64,000 nucleotides of DNA from an uncultured Sphingomonadales bacterium (lineage in GTDB: Bacteria > Pseudomonadota > Alphaproteobacteria > Sphingomonadales > Sphingomonadaceae), in assembly GCA_903821605.1 (NCBI GenBank), contig CAIJLZ010000007.1, positions 1 through 64,000 of the forward strand. The letters are read 5' to 3'. The notes below the pieces were generated by a model. That model was not told the origin of the DNA and did not search any database. It worked only from the letters and a program-made list of their open reading frames with translations. Positions 1 to 8,769 of the stretch are shown piece after piece. The position numbers were made by a program, and so were the translations under genes. How positions within the stretch are numbered: position 1 is the first letter of the stretch; every line of letters begins with the position of its first letter.

Positions 1-63
1 CTAGCTCTCGCCAGGACAGCCACTGCAATCGCAGACTACGGCGCAAAGTGACCCCAATGGTGA

Positions 64-140
<77 letters not shown>

Positions 141-171
141 ACCATTTCCAATCTAATCAAAGACTTAACGC

Positions 172-193
172 AAGCTCCCCAAGGGGAGCTTTT
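172..193 (+). terminator. intrinsic terminator after tRNA-fMet
   Basis: A perfect 9-bp stem (AAGCTCCCC/GGGGAGCTT) with a two-base AA loop, followed by a short T run. It lies 31 bases after the tRNA CCA end and would end that transcript. Confidence 0.8.
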
Positions 194-242
194 GGCGTTT
201 CTAACGCTAATTTTAGAAATCAATAATGATGGAAAGATATAG

Positions 243-266
243 CGCATCATTCATTTGCATGATGCG
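243..266. promoter_or_regulatory. inverted repeat upstream of TauD-type operon
   Basis: Perfect 8-bp arms CGCATCAT and ATGATGCG separated by 8 bases, 52 bases before the dioxygenase start. The position fits an operator in the leader/promoter of the two-gene operon, possibly for the LuxR-type regulator encoded at its far end. A binding role is inference; it could also be an RNA hairpin. Confidence 0.35.
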
Positions 267-317
267 TCAGACGTTCGCCAGAGCTAACCCCGTCCTAGAA
301 CAAGGATTGGAGAGAGC

Positions 318-1217
318 ATGACATTCCAGTTGAAAGCCTTAGAGGCGTCCATCGGGCGCGAAGTGACCGGGTTAGATATTTCGCAGGACATTGATGCCGC
401 GACCAGTGCGGCCCTTCATGCGGCCTGGCTGGAACATGGCTTTTTGCTGTTCCGCGGTATCGGCACGTCGCCCGAAGCCCAATTGCGTCTTAGCAGATGC
501 TTTGGCGAGCTTGAGCCGCATTCTATCCCCGTCTTCCGGCATCCCGACTATCCAGAGCTTATCCTGCTCACCAACGAAGGCGGGCCGACCGGGCCAGTCT
601 ATGATTTTGACGGCGAGCAGATTCACGGCCGCATTCCTTGGCATGCGGATGGCGCCTATCTGCCTACGCCGAATTCGGGCGCATTGCTGCGGATGGTGCG
701 CAAGACGCAGAAAGGTGGCCAGACGGGCTGGCTTGACCTTGCTCTTGCCTATGACGAACTCGACGCCGCAACGAAGGAAGAGATCAAATCGCTTGAGGCG
801 GTCTATCTCTTCCGGACGGGGCTGGAAGAAATGCGTTTCAACAATCCGGGCGGCACGCGGATCACGCCGCGCAAGGAGAACTACCCGCATTTTCCGCCTG
901 TGCTGAACCCATTGGTCTGGGTTCACCCGGAGACTGGCCGCACGGTGCTGAACGTCAGCACCTTGAACATTGACCATATTCACAACATGCCACGTGCCGA
1001 AGGCGATGCGCTGATTGAGCGGTTGATCGCCCATATTCTCCAACCGCGCTTCCAGTATATCCATGATTGGGACAATAACGACATGGTGGTCTGGGACAAT
1101 CGCCGCACCCTGCATGCGGCCTTAGGGCATCCGGTCGACCAGATCCGCGTCATACACCGGACAACCATCAAGGGCACCGTCCCGATGGGCCGGGTGATGG
1201 AGGAGATGTCAGCATGA
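318..1217 (+). CDS. TauD/TfdA-family 2-oxoglutarate dioxygenase
   Basis: A 299-residue protein with the length and layout of Fe(II)/2-oxoglutarate-dependent TauD/TfdA dioxygenases. These couple 2-oxoglutarate decarboxylation to substrate hydroxylation, usually freeing sulfite or cleaving an ether or amine in the cytosol. The iron triad is visible: H109 and D111 in WHADG and distal H266 in WDNRRTLH. Arginines around R277-R281 could bind 2-oxoglutarate. The start follows the purine-rich ribosome site GGAGAGAGC. The stop overlaps the next start (ATGA), so it is translationally coupled to an amidohydrolase. The substrate is not evident; pairing with a D-aminoacylase relative suggests an N-acyl or amide compound rather than taurine. 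Confidence 0.88.
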   Translation: MTFQLKALEASIGREVTGLDISQDIDAATSAALHAAWLEHGFLLFRGIGTSPEAQLRLSRCFGELEPHSIPVFRHPDYPELILLTNEGGPTGPVYDFDGEQIHGRIPWHADGAYLPTPNSGALLRMVRKTQKGGQTGWLDLALAYDELDAATKEEIKSLEAVYLFRTGLEEMRFNNPGGTRITPRKENYPHFPPVLNPLVWVHPETGRTVLNVSTLNIDHIHNMPRAEGDALIERLIAHILQPRFQYIHDWDNNDMVVWDNRRTLHAALGHPVDQIRVIHRTTIKGTVPMGRVMEEMSA

Positions 1218-2917
1218 GCCACTTTGATCTTGTGATCCGCAATGGATCCGTCGTGGACGGCACCGGGGCACCGCCCTTTAAGGCGGATATCGCCATTATT
1301 GCGGACCAGATTGCGGCAATCGGCCCGGACTTGCCGGCTGGGGCCCGCGAAATCGATGCCGCGGGCTGCATCGTTACCCCCGGTTTTGTCGACATTCACA
1401 CGCATTATGACGGTCAGGTCACGTGGGAAGACCGGCTCACCCCGTCTTCCTACCATGGCGTGACGACCGCCGTGATCGGGAATTGCGGCGTTGGCTTTGC
1501 GCCCTGCCGCGAGGCGGATCGCGAAGCCCTTGTCCGCTTGATGGAGGGCGTGGAAGACATTCCCTATCCGGTCCTAACCGAAGGACTTAGCTGGAACTGG
1601 ACCAGTTTTCCCGATTATCTCAATCTGCTGGCCTCGCGCGCTTATGACATGGATATTGCGGCCTATGTGCCGCACGCGGCGTTGCGCGTTTATGTGATGG
1701 GGCAGCGCGGCGCAAACCGTGAGGCGGCGACTGACGCTGACATTGCCGAAATGTGCCAATTGTTGAGCGAGGCGCTTGACGCGGGGGCCTTGGGCCTTGC
1801 GACTTCAAGAACGATTTTTCATCGATCAAGCGACGGCCAACCGATCCCCACGCTCGATGCAAGCGATGCCGAACTGATTGCGTTGGCAAAGATACTGCGG
1901 GCGAAGGGCAAGGGCGTCTTCCAGATTGTCGAGGACATCCATATGCCGGGCGCTTCGCTGGGCTCGATGAGGGCCATTGCCGAGGCCGCCGGGCGCCCGC
2001 TGACATTTTCCATCGGGACAGGAAATACCGCGCCATTTGGTTGGCCATCGCTGCTCGATCAATTGGGCGAGGCCAATGCCGCAGGGGTTGTCATGAAGGG
2101 GCAGATCATGCCGCGCGCTGTTGGGATGATCCTTGGCTTCGAGCTTACGCTCAATCCATTTTACACCACCTCAACATATCGCGCCTTGTCGTCCCTGCCG
2201 CTGGAGGCGCGACTGGAAGAATTGCGCAAGCCCGCCATTCGCGCTGCTATATTGGCAGAGCCGGTTGATCCAGATCCCGCGCTGGTGCTGGGGCGCATGG
2301 TCCGCGACTTTGATACCATGTTCGTCCTCGGTTCCCCGCCGAACTATGAGCAGCCCCCAACGCGTAGCATCGCGGCCATGGCCAAGGCCAAAGGATGCAC
2401 CGCTGAAGAGCTGGCCTATGACATCATGATCGAGGGCGATGACGGCGGGAAACTCTATCTTGCCATGGCCAATTACGCGAACGGCAGCCTTGATGCGGTT
2501 GGCCAGATCATGGAGCATCCCGACGTTGTTCTTGGCCTTGGCGATGGCGGCGCTCATGTCGGCACCATCTGTGATGCGAGCTATTCGACCTTCGCGCTGA
2601 TGCACTGGGTGCGTGATCGTGAACGGGGACGCAAGTTGGTCGAGGACATTGTGCATCGGATGACAGGTGCCACAGCGGATATTATCGGTCTGGGAGACCG
2701 GGGGCGCCTGTCCCTTGGGCTGCGTGCCGATATCAATGTGATCGATCTCGCGGGGCTCGCGCTTGACGAACCCGCCGTTCATTATACCCTTCCCGCCGGC
2801 GGGCGTCGCCTGATCCAAAGGGCGAAGGGCTATGTCGCGACGGTCATTCGGGGCGAGATTGTGAGCCGCAACGATCATCCGACCGGTCAGATGCCCGGCC
2901 GACTTGTCCGCATTTAG
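1214..2917 (+). CDS. N-acyl-D-amino-acid deacylase family amidohydrolase (paralogue 1)
   Basis: A 567-residue amidohydrolase of the D-aminoacylase (DAA) type. Metal-site features are H62, H64 and D66 in [10 protein letters not shown]91 in GNCGVGFAP (cysteine metal ligand in D-aminoacylases), and a late LGDGGAHVG motif near residue 445 that supplies the catalytic acid region. Family members remove the acyl group from N-acyl-D-amino acids or hydrolyse related cyclic amides in the cytosol. It overlaps the TauD-type gene by four bases upstream and the stop of the convergent regulator gene by four bases downstream. A second paralogue lies at 6158-7882. Exact substrate unknown; many homologues are annotated only as amidohydrolase family. 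Confidence 0.88.
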   Translation: MSHFDLVIRNGSVVDGTGAPPFKADIAIIADQIAAIGPDLPAGAREIDAAGCIVTPGFVDIHTHYDGQVTWEDRLTPSSYHGVTTAVIGNCGVGFAPCREADREALVRLMEGVEDIPYPVLTEGLSWNWTSFPDYLNLLASRAYDMDIAAYVPHAALRVYVMGQRGANREAATDADIAEMCQLLSEALDAGALGLATSRTIFHRSSDGQPIPTLDASDAELIALAKILRAKGKGVFQIVEDIHMPGASLGSMRAIAEAAGRPLTFSIGTGNTAPFGWPSLLDQLGEANAAGVVMKGQIMPRAVGMILGFELTLNPFYTTSTYRALSSLPLEARLEELRKPAIRAAILAEPVDPDPALVLGRMVRDFDTMFVLGSPPNYEQPPTRSIAAMAKAKGCTAEELAYDIMIEGDDGGKLYLAMANYANGSLDAVGQIMEHPDVVLGLGDGGAHVGTICDASYSTFALMHWVRDRERGRKLVEDIVHRMTGATADIIGLGDRGRLSLGLRADINVIDLAGLALDEPAVHYTLPAGGRRLIQRAKGYVATVIRGEIVSRNDHPTGQMPGRLVRI

Positions 2918-3975
2918 CCGTCTTTGGGAGACGAATAGCCAAATTGGCTGGCGGCGGAACTCAACAGCAGGCGGACAAGCTCGCCCTGCCGATTGACGCC
3001 GATTTTCATGTAGATGGATTGGAGCTGGGATCTGGCCGTATTACGGCTGATCCCTAGCCCGATAGCCGCTTCCTCCACGGCCTCGCCGTCGACAAGGCGG
3101 GTTGCCAGCCGGGCCTCCGCCGGACTCAGTCCAAAAAGCTGTTCAAGATCCGTCACCGGCAGCATTGGCGTGCGCGCGGGATCCCGCAGGGTGATGATGG
3201 CGGTTCTTTTGAGTGGCGCGCTGACCGGGCCATAAGGTGGACCAGGGCGCACAATGAGCGTGAGCGGATGAAGGCGGCCCGGATCAGGCAGCGCGACGGG
3301 GAGGTAGCATCGCGGGTCCACATGCGCAGATTGTCGGCGCGCCATTTCAGCTACGGCATCGAGCAAATGTTGCGTGGCCTCCCGATTGTTCGCGCGCAAA
3401 GTCCCGTCCCGCACCGTCAACAATCCGCCCTCGGCCATCAGGGATTGGGCCACTGCATTGGCGCTGACCAGCCGCCCGTCGGCTTCCACGAGGATGGTTC
3501 CAGTGCCACTCGCCTCAATCACATATTCCGCCACGCGACGTTCTCTGACCGCGTCTGCCAATAGCTCATAGAGCGGCAAGACATGGCCCAGAAGTGGCGC
3601 GAGGCGTTCCAATTGAACAAGACATGCCTCAGCGCTCAACCGCGTCCCTTCCGCGACAAGCCAGATGCTGCGGTCTCCGGAGATTTTGCATCGGACGACA
3701 GCGGCCTCACCCTGATCGGTGGTGATGAGTTGCGGCCGCGCAAAAGGCAGGGATCGCAGCAGCTCAAACCGCAGGCGCCGAGAAATTTCCTCAAGGGAAC
3801 TGGGTTCGGGCGAAACGATAGCGAGTGCGCTTGCGTCCGGCTTGCTGCCTTCGACAGCCAAGAATGCATGGTCAGCGCCCGATTGAAGGGCGAGCGCGCG
3901 AAGAAATCTCGACCATGTCGGACGCTCGGAAAGCCCGGCGAACAGCAGCTCCTCGAGATTGTCGTTACTCTCCAT
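2914..3975 (-). CDS. LuxR-type HTH transcriptional regulator with PAS-like middle
   Basis: A 353-residue regulator. The last ~70 residues form a GerE/LuxR helix-turn-helix (LFGLSPAEARLATRLVDG, then SRNTARSQLQSIYMKIGV). Residues ~150-200 (EASGTGTILVEADGRLVSAN) look like a PAS-type sensor segment; the first ~140 residues match nothing I recognise. It converges on the amidohydrolase gene and overlaps it by four bases, so it probably controls the TauD-amidohydrolase pair, but that is inference from position. No receiver domain or autoinducer-binding domain is visible. The upstream ribosome site is weak. Confidence 0.82.
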   Translation of the reverse strand: MESNDNLEELLFAGLSERPTWSRFLRALALQSGADHAFLAVEGSKPDASALAIVSPEPSSLEEISRRLRFELLRSLPFARPQLITTDQGEAAVVRCKISGDRSIWLVAEGTRLSAEACLVQLERLAPLLGHVLPLYELLADAVRERRVAEYVIEASGTGTILVEADGRLVSANAVAQSLMAEGGLLTVRDGTLRANNREATQHLLDAVAEMARRQSAHVDPRCYLPVALPDPGRLHPLTLIVRPGPPYGPVSAPLKRTAIITLRDPARTPMLPVTDLEQLFGLSPAEARLATRLVDGEAVEEAAIGLGISRNTARSQLQSIYMKIGVNRQGELVRLLLSSAASQFGYSSPKDG

Positions 3976-4107
3976 CCGCCCGCATTACGCCTCGCGTATC
4001 GATAATGATATTGCATTTTGATAGGAAAAGAAAAAGGCGGCTTGCGCTGCATCGAGCAGGATTCACCAAAGCGCCCACTCACGCGTCAGCCCGTCCGACG
4101 CGCGATT

Positions 4108-4491
4108 GACAAGGCGAATATGTTGACCCTGACAGTGCCGGAAATGACGGTATTGGTTGGCGGTCTGCACGCGCTTGATGCCAATGAGGGCCAGTCGGCC
4201 AATGGCGTATTGAGCGCCAATCCCGGCACGCTCAACAATGACTTCTTTGTCAACCTGCTCGACATGTCGACCAAGTGGTCGAAATCAGCGGCGGGCGAAG
4301 GTCTCTATGACGGGCGCGATCGGGCAACCGGGCAGTTGAAGTGGACAGCAACCCCGGTCGATTTCGTATTTGGATCAAACTCGGAATTGCGTGCTGTCTC
4401 GGAGGTTTATGCGTCCGAGGATGCGAAAGACAAGTTTGCCAAGGATTTCGTCGCGGCATGGACGAAGGTGATGAACCTTGACTGTTTCTAA
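4108..4491 (+). pseudogene. katG: katG remnant (C-terminal ~127 codons)
   Basis: The reading frame encodes a good match to the extreme C-terminus of catalase-peroxidase Kat[16 protein letters not shown], then [31 protein letters not shown] and [12 protein letters not shown]. KatG is normally about 720-740 residues; here the ~600 residues with the haem site, catalytic residues and most of the second domain are missing, and the bases upstream do not encode them. The frame stays open and ends with a normal stop, shortened by two residues. Coding homology begins around 4105-4108; an in-frame ATG at 4018 is not part of KatG. It cannot be a functional peroxidase. A deletion remnant is the simplest reading. 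Confidence 0.85.
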
Positions 4492-4651
4492 TACCATGAG
4501 ATAGGTTGGCGGTGCAGTGCGCGCCGCCAGCCTTGGCTGTGCGCATTGCCCGAGTGATAAGGCGGCCGAGGCCCAATGTCATGATCGGATCCCGCCAAGT
4601 CCCGACACCAATTTTGTGCGCCGGGAGAGGCAGGGATCGGTAAGTGACGGT

Positions 4652-5248
4652 TCAGGGCGTGCGTGGCCGATGTTCGTCCGTGCGGCCGCTATCTGCCGGG
4701 GGCCGTTCCTTCTTGGGCTTCACTCGCTGAGGTGGTGTTGCTTTGACGGGTGCGCCATGGCCTTGGGGTTGAACCCTGTCCGCATCAGGGGCGCGCTGAA
4801 CCGACGGAGATCTTCGATCAGGTAGGGGGCCCCATTCTGCCCGATGCTGCTGATAATAACGATCTTCCCATCGCGGCCGCTCACTGTAAAAGCGATGGGA
4901 TGAATAGTGGCTGTCCCAATAATCTCTGAAAATAAACAATTGGATGCTCAGGCCGATTTGAGGGCTGATGGGGCGGCGCCGGCCACGATAATCGACATTG
5001 ATGTCCCGTTGCCGCACCCAGCCGCGTTCGCGCCAAGCACGGACATCGCACCAGCTCCAGTCTCTCAGACAGCCATAGACGGTAATGCCCGTCTGGCGGC
5101 GTAGGCGCAGCACTGCCGGATAATCGATATCCGGCCCCGCACGCATTGTCGTTGCGCGCACGGTATAGCCGTTCATCGAGCGGGCGATAGCGGGTGCGGT
5201 TGGCAGCGCGATGGCGAGTAGCGCGGCGCTCAGGATTAGTTTGGACAT
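4652..5248 (-). CDS. secreted SH3-like domain protein
   Basis: A 198-residue protein. Residues 1-22 are a clear Sec signal peptide (hydrophobic ILSAALLAIALPTAPAIA then AR). Residues ~25-85 form a bacterial SH3-like domain (YTVRATTMRAGPDIDYPAV, GCLRDWSWCDV, RGWVRQRDI), a fold commonly binding cell-wall ligands in the periplasm. The C-terminal ~110 residues are Arg/Tyr/Pro-rich and low in complexity. The start follows AAAGGAGACGGCCCA, a good ribosome site. It belongs to a run of three small minus-strand envelope genes. Function beyond envelope association cannot be inferred. Confidence 0.83.
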   Translation of the reverse strand: MSKLILSAALLAIALPTAPAIARSMNGYTVRATTMRAGPDIDYPAVLRLRRQTGITVYGCLRDWSWCDVRAWRERGWVRQRDINVDYRGRRRPISPQIGLSIQLFIFRDYWDSHYSSHRFYSERPRWEDRYYQQHRAEWGPLPDRRSPSVQRAPDADRVQPQGHGAPVKATPPQRVKPKKERPPADSGRTDEHRPRTP

Positions 5249-5288
5249 TGGGCCGTCTCCTTTCTCGGTAAAGGGGGGTTGTCAGCTT

Positions 5289-5452
5289 TCATAGGCGACC
5301 GGTCAGGATGAGGATGACCACGACGATCAAGAGCACGCCGATTACCCGACGCCGCTATGTCCATAGCCATAGCCATAGCCTCCGAACCGACCGCTAAAGC
5401 CTCCCAGCAGAAAAATGATCCACAGGATGACGAGGATATTTCCAAGGGACAT
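5289..5452 (-). pseudogene. DUF3309-like small membrane protein, frameshifted
   Basis: From the ATG at 5452 the frame reads MSLGNILVILWIIFLLGG, a Gly/Tyr stretch (GGYGYGYGHSGVG), then a stop. The next frame continues at once with VIGVLLIVVVILILTGRL and a stop. Joined, the two halves have the plan of the ~50-residue DUF3309 family: hydrophobic segment, Gly/aromatic middle, hydrophobic segment ending in GR(L/I). The span is 164 bases, one short of a multiple of three, and the break falls in a GGG run, so one G is missing. It is either a real frameshift or a sequencing error. A truncated 36-residue product would still have one membrane segment. Confidence 0.6.
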
Positions 5453-5535
5453 GCTCTAAAATTCCCATGAAATCGTTGCGATATAGATTTTTCCGTAGAC
5501 TCTAGGTTGATATCACCCAACCCCGGCGCATGATG

Positions 5536-5937
5536 CTAGCGGCAGCGCGCATGATGCCGATCAATCGACTGACCCGCCAATGCGCCGGCGCCAGCGCCGA
5601 GCACAGTGCCCAAGGTCTCCGACCCGCCCGGCGCGATGATGTTGCCGAGAATGCCGCCCGCAATGGCGCCGACGATCAAGCCGGTGGTGCCGTCGCTACG
5701 GCGGCAATAATAGCGACCGTCGCGGCCGCGATAGATGCGGTCATGGTCCGATAATCGGCGTTCGCGATAATGCGGTGCATCGCGATAATAGCGGCCAGCA
5801 TCATAATCACCATAATTCGGGTCGGGTCGATTATAGTCGTAAGTGCGCCAACTGCGTTCAGGTCTATAATTTCCACTGTCGCCATTGCATGCGGTGAGAG
5901 TGACCGCCGCGACTAGCCCTGCCATGATCATGCGCAT
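5536..5937 (-). CDS. glycine-zipper 2TM-type lipoprotein
   Basis: A 133-residue protein. The N-terminus has a lipoprotein signal (MRMIMAGLVAAVTLTAC) with lipobox LTAC, predicting lipidation at Cys17. A Tyr/Arg/Asp-rich stretch follows, then a glycine-zipper segment (GLIVGAIAGGILGNIIAPGG, then GTVLGAGAGALAG) like that of 17-kDa surface antigen/SlyB-type outer-membrane lipoproteins. These stabilise the envelope but have no enzyme activity. It is preceded by GGAGCAGAAAA. It neighbours the SH3-like and DUF3309-like genes on the same strand. Confidence 0.82.
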   Translation of the reverse strand: MRMIMAGLVAAVTLTACNGDSGNYRPERSWRTYDYNRPDPNYGDYDAGRYYRDAPHYRERRLSDHDRIYRGRDGRYYCRRSDGTTGLIVGAIAGGILGNIIAPGGSETLGTVLGAGAGALAGQSIDRHHARCR

Positions 5938-6018
5938 TTTTCTGCTCCTATTCTGGAATCATGCGCAGGATATGAAACTAAGATTAATTTAAAAATTGGT
6001 AATCACACGGAGGTTAAA

Positions 6019-6084
6019 ATGCAGATACATAGGATCAGCTGGAACGATTTGAGATCACAACTGATTTATGATGTTGATATTTGA
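6019..6084 (+). CDS. possible 21-codon micro-ORF with strong ribosome site
   Basis: In the AT-rich 220-bp gap between the lipoprotein and the second amidohydrolase, a GGAGG site sits five bases before an ATG encoding MQIHRISWNDLRSQLIYDVDI and a stop. Nothing recognisable. The ribosome site is better than those of many neighbours, but such a short frame can arise by chance and no downstream plus-strand gene follows for it to control. The following ~70 bases are AT-rich with a small TTTCTT/AAGAAA repeat. Confidence 0.25.
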   Translation: MQIHRISWNDLRSQLIYDVDI

Positions 6085-6157
6085 TCGATCTGCGACCATT
6101 TTTCTTATTAAGAAGAAATTTCTATTTAAGAGAACACGTTATGAGTTCCCATTGTTT

Positions 6158-7882
6158 TCAGGAGATTGCCGGTTTTTTGCGGAGCAGTCCGCCCGGCAGT
6201 GCGCCGGTGGCTGTATCATGTTCACGCGTTATGACACCGCCGACCAAGGTCGCGCGGTAACCGGATACGGCCTGCAATAGGCGGCCTGCCCCGGTCGGCA
6301 GGTCGTCGACAATGGTCGGGCGGTCAAGCGCGAGCCGGTTCATGTCAATCACATTGATATCGGCCCGCAGCCCGGGCTCCAGCCGTCCACGGTCATCAAT
6401 GCCGACAGCTTCCGCCGTATCTCGTGACATCATGCGCACGATGAGTTCGAGCGGGAGTGTCTCGCCGCGCCGCCGGTCGCGCCCCCAATGGGTCAGCATA
6501 AAGGTGCTCATCGCCCCGTCGCTGATCGTCATGACATGCGCACCGGCATCCGACCCGCCAATCACGGCACCGGGCCGCAACATCATCTCCTTCAACTCCT
6601 CCAGCCCGCGCGGGCTGTAATTGTTGATCGCCAACAACAGCCGGGGATGGCGGCTGGTCTGGAGCATCATGTCATAGGTGGCGGATTGTGGCGTGGTGCC
6701 GAGCGTGGCGGCAATCGTCACCATGTTGCGATCTTCTTCCGGCTCGTAATCGGCTTCCTCGCCCAAATCGTAGCAGCGATTCCAATGCTGGTTGAGGAAA
6801 TGGCCAAATGTGCCTTCCGGATCGGTTTCGGCCAGGATTTGTGCCTTGGTTTCAGGTCGTGCCAGTTCGGCCAGCCAGTGATCGCGCGGCAGCGATTTAA
6901 TCGCCTTGAATGTGGGCCGTTCCATGAACGGGTGGGTGCCGAAGAAGCTCAACAATGCGCCGATGCTGCGGCCGCTGACCTGCGCAAAGCCACGGGGGCG
7001 ACCGGATGGGGTAAGGCCTTCCACCCAATCGAGCTGCTGCCGCCAATAATCAGGATAGAGATTGGGTTGCAGCACCAGCATATGGAGCGAGACACTCGTT
7101 TGGGCGACGATCCGGTCATACATCGCCATTTCGCGGTCAAGCGCCTCGCGCCCTTCGCCGACCAGCCCTTCCGGCGCGAATTCCATGATACCGCCATGAC
7201 GCGCGACCACTGCTGCCAAGGCCGTTAATTCGCGTTCATCGGCGGCATAATCGGGCGTCATCTCACCATGCACCGTGCGATGCACCGGGGTGCGGGTACT
7301 CGACAGGCCGAAAGCCCCATGCTGCATCGCCAGTTCGGCCAGCCGCGCCATTTCCGCGATCTCACCGTCATTAGCGGGGCTTGTACCGCCGACCTTGTCG
7401 CCCATGACATAGAGCCGCAACGGCCCATGCGGGATGAGCGCGCCAATGTCGAAGCTGCGGGACTGAGCGGCGAGCACGTCGAGATAATCGGTGAAGGATT
7501 CCCAGTTCCATTTGAGCCCGACGCTCAAGGCCGAGCCGGGGATTTCCTCTACCCCGTCCATCAGGTCGATCAGCTTTTGTTCGCTGCCCTTGCGCACCGG
7601 CGCGAAGCCGACGCCGCAATTGCCCATGATCGCTGTTGTCACGCCCGAGCTAAACGACGGATCGAGCCATTGGTCCCATGTCGCCTGCCCGTCATAATGG
7701 GTATGGATATCGACCCAACCGGGTGTCACCATCAGGCCGGTCGCATCGATTTCGCGCTTGCCCGCTGTCATGATCTGGCCGATCTCGGCGATACGATCAC
7801 CGGTGATGCCGATATCGGCAACCATGCCCGGCGTGCCGTTGCCATCCAATATCGTCCCGCCGCGGATCACCACGTCAAACAT
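6158..7882 (-). CDS. N-acyl-D-amino-acid deacylase family amidohydrolase (paralogue 2)
   Basis: A 574-residue amidohydrolase clearly related to the protein at 1214-2917. H60, H62 and D64 lie in [10 protein letters not shown]89 in [10 protein letters not shown], and there is a late GGSDAGAHVMT motif. D-aminoacylase-type enzymes hydrolyse N-acyl-D-amino acids or similar amides in the cytosol. The start is well set by AAGGAGAACAAG. It is the last gene of a minus-strand run (TetR, LuxR-solo, SDR, Rieske oxygenase upstream). The two paralogues differ in the metal-loop surroundings (WDQWLDPSFSSGVTT versus [15 protein letters not shown]), so they may take different substrates of one pathway. Confidence 0.87.
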   Translation of the reverse strand: MFDVVIRGGTILDGNGTPGMVADIGITGDRIAEIGQIMTAGKREIDATGLMVTPGWVDIHTHYDGQATWDQWLDPSFSSGVTTAIMGNCGVGFAPVRKGSEQKLIDLMDGVEEIPGSALSVGLKWNWESFTDYLDVLAAQSRSFDIGALIPHGPLRLYVMGDKVGGTSPANDGEIAEMARLAELAMQHGAFGLSSTRTPVHRTVHGEMTPDYAADERELTALAAVVARHGGIMEFAPEGLVGEGREALDREMAMYDRIVAQTSVSLHMLVLQPNLYPDYWRQQLDWVEGLTPSGRPRGFAQVSGRSIGALLSFFGTHPFMERPTFKAIKSLPRDHWLAELARPETKAQILAETDPEGTFGHFLNQHWNRCYDLGEEADYEPEEDRNMVTIAATLGTTPQSATYDMMLQTSRHPRLLLAINNYSPRGLEELKEMMLRPGAVIGGSDAGAHVMTISDGAMSTFMLTHWGRDRRRGETLPLELIVRMMSRDTAEAVGIDDRGRLEPGLRADINVIDMNRLALDRPTIVDDLPTGAGRLLQAVSGYRATLVGGVITREHDTATGALPGGLLRKKPAIS

Positions 7883-8008
7883 CTTGTTCTCCTTGCCCGC
7901 TTAAGCGCAGCGGCCAGTTGATCGGTCTGTATCGGCGCGCCGAGACCCGTTTGTTGTGGGCAGAGTGTGGAACGAACCGCCGCGAGGGTCAAAGGACTTT
8001 GTCCGGAT

Positions 8009-8731
8009 TCAGTCCGACGCCGGTTGATCGAGGTCGAGATAGGCGAGCGCCATGTCGAGTGCGGCGCGGGCAAATTGGGGGTCGCTGACTTGCAGCCCTT
8101 CGCCCAATTCCCCGCAATCCGGCAGAGCGGCCCAGACGACGGCACCGCGAATGATGCTGTGCGCGTAAAAGACGCGCCGCCGCAATTCTGCGGCATCACG
8201 ACCGGGCAATTTCATGACCAGCAGATCGGCGATCATATCCGCCACCTCGGCATTGGCGTTGCTTTGATCGAGATGGGTGGCACGATCTTCCAACCGGCTG
8301 CGCTCAATCAGCCGCAACAGGCCAGCATCGGTGCGGAATGCGCTGAACACGATATTGACGTGCAGCGCGACGACTTCTGCCGGGCTGGCATGGCGGTTCT
8401 GTTCGGAATCGCACAGGTCGCGGATTTCGCGCATCCGCAGGGTGCGAAAGCCTTCGATGATCGTTTGTAAAATGGCCGATTTATCGGCGAAGCGTTGATA
8501 GACGGTCCCAATCGGCACGCCTGCCTCGGCCGCGATTTCGCTCACGGGTGTCGCTTCAAAGCCCTTGGCCGCGAACAGGCGGACGGCGGCGGCGACGATG
8601 CGTTCAAGCGCCAACCGGCTGCGTTGCTGGCGGGGGACGGCGTAATTGCTTGAGTTTGCCAGCCAGATCGCCGGATCGCGCTCAAAGGGGAGCGCGCCAA
8701 GATCGGTCTTCATCGTTGCGGCTTTGGTCAT
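8009..8731 (-). CDS. TetR-family transcriptional regulator
   Basis: A 240-residue protein. Residues ~38-85 form a TetR DNA-binding domain (IVAAAVRLFAAKGFEATPVSEI, then GVPIGTVYQRFADKSAIL). The rest is a variable ligand-binding helical domain. TetR proteins usually repress neighbouring genes until a small molecule binds. It lies between the second amidohydrolase and the LuxR-solo gene on the same strand, so it is the natural candidate repressor of this catabolic cluster. No strong ribosome site was seen; a second Met at codon 7 is an alternative start. Confidence 0.88.
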   Translation of the reverse strand: MTKAATMKTDLGALPFERDPAIWLANSSNYAVPRQQRSRLALERIVAAAVRLFAAKGFEATPVSEIAAEAGVPIGTVYQRFADKSAILQTIIEGFRTLRMREIRDLCDSEQNRHASPAEVVALHVNIVFSAFRTDAGLLRLIERSRLEDRATHLDQSNANAEVADMIADLLVMKLPGRDAAELRRRVFYAHSIIRGAVVWAALPDCGELGEGLQVSDPQFARAALDMALAYLDLDQPASD

Positions 8732-8769
8732 GGGTTGCCCATTATCCGGAAGCGGCTGTCTGCGCCACC

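Noticed and set aside
1-51. An open frame of 16 codons ending in TGA at the window start, possibly the end of an upstream gene.
   Set aside because: Too short to identify; no conserved residues recognised.
4018-4107. In-frame ATG 90 bases upstream of the katG-like segment, making a 157-codon gene.
   Set aside because: The extra 30 residues do not look like KatG or any domain, and no ribosome site is visible; treated as chance extension of a remnant.
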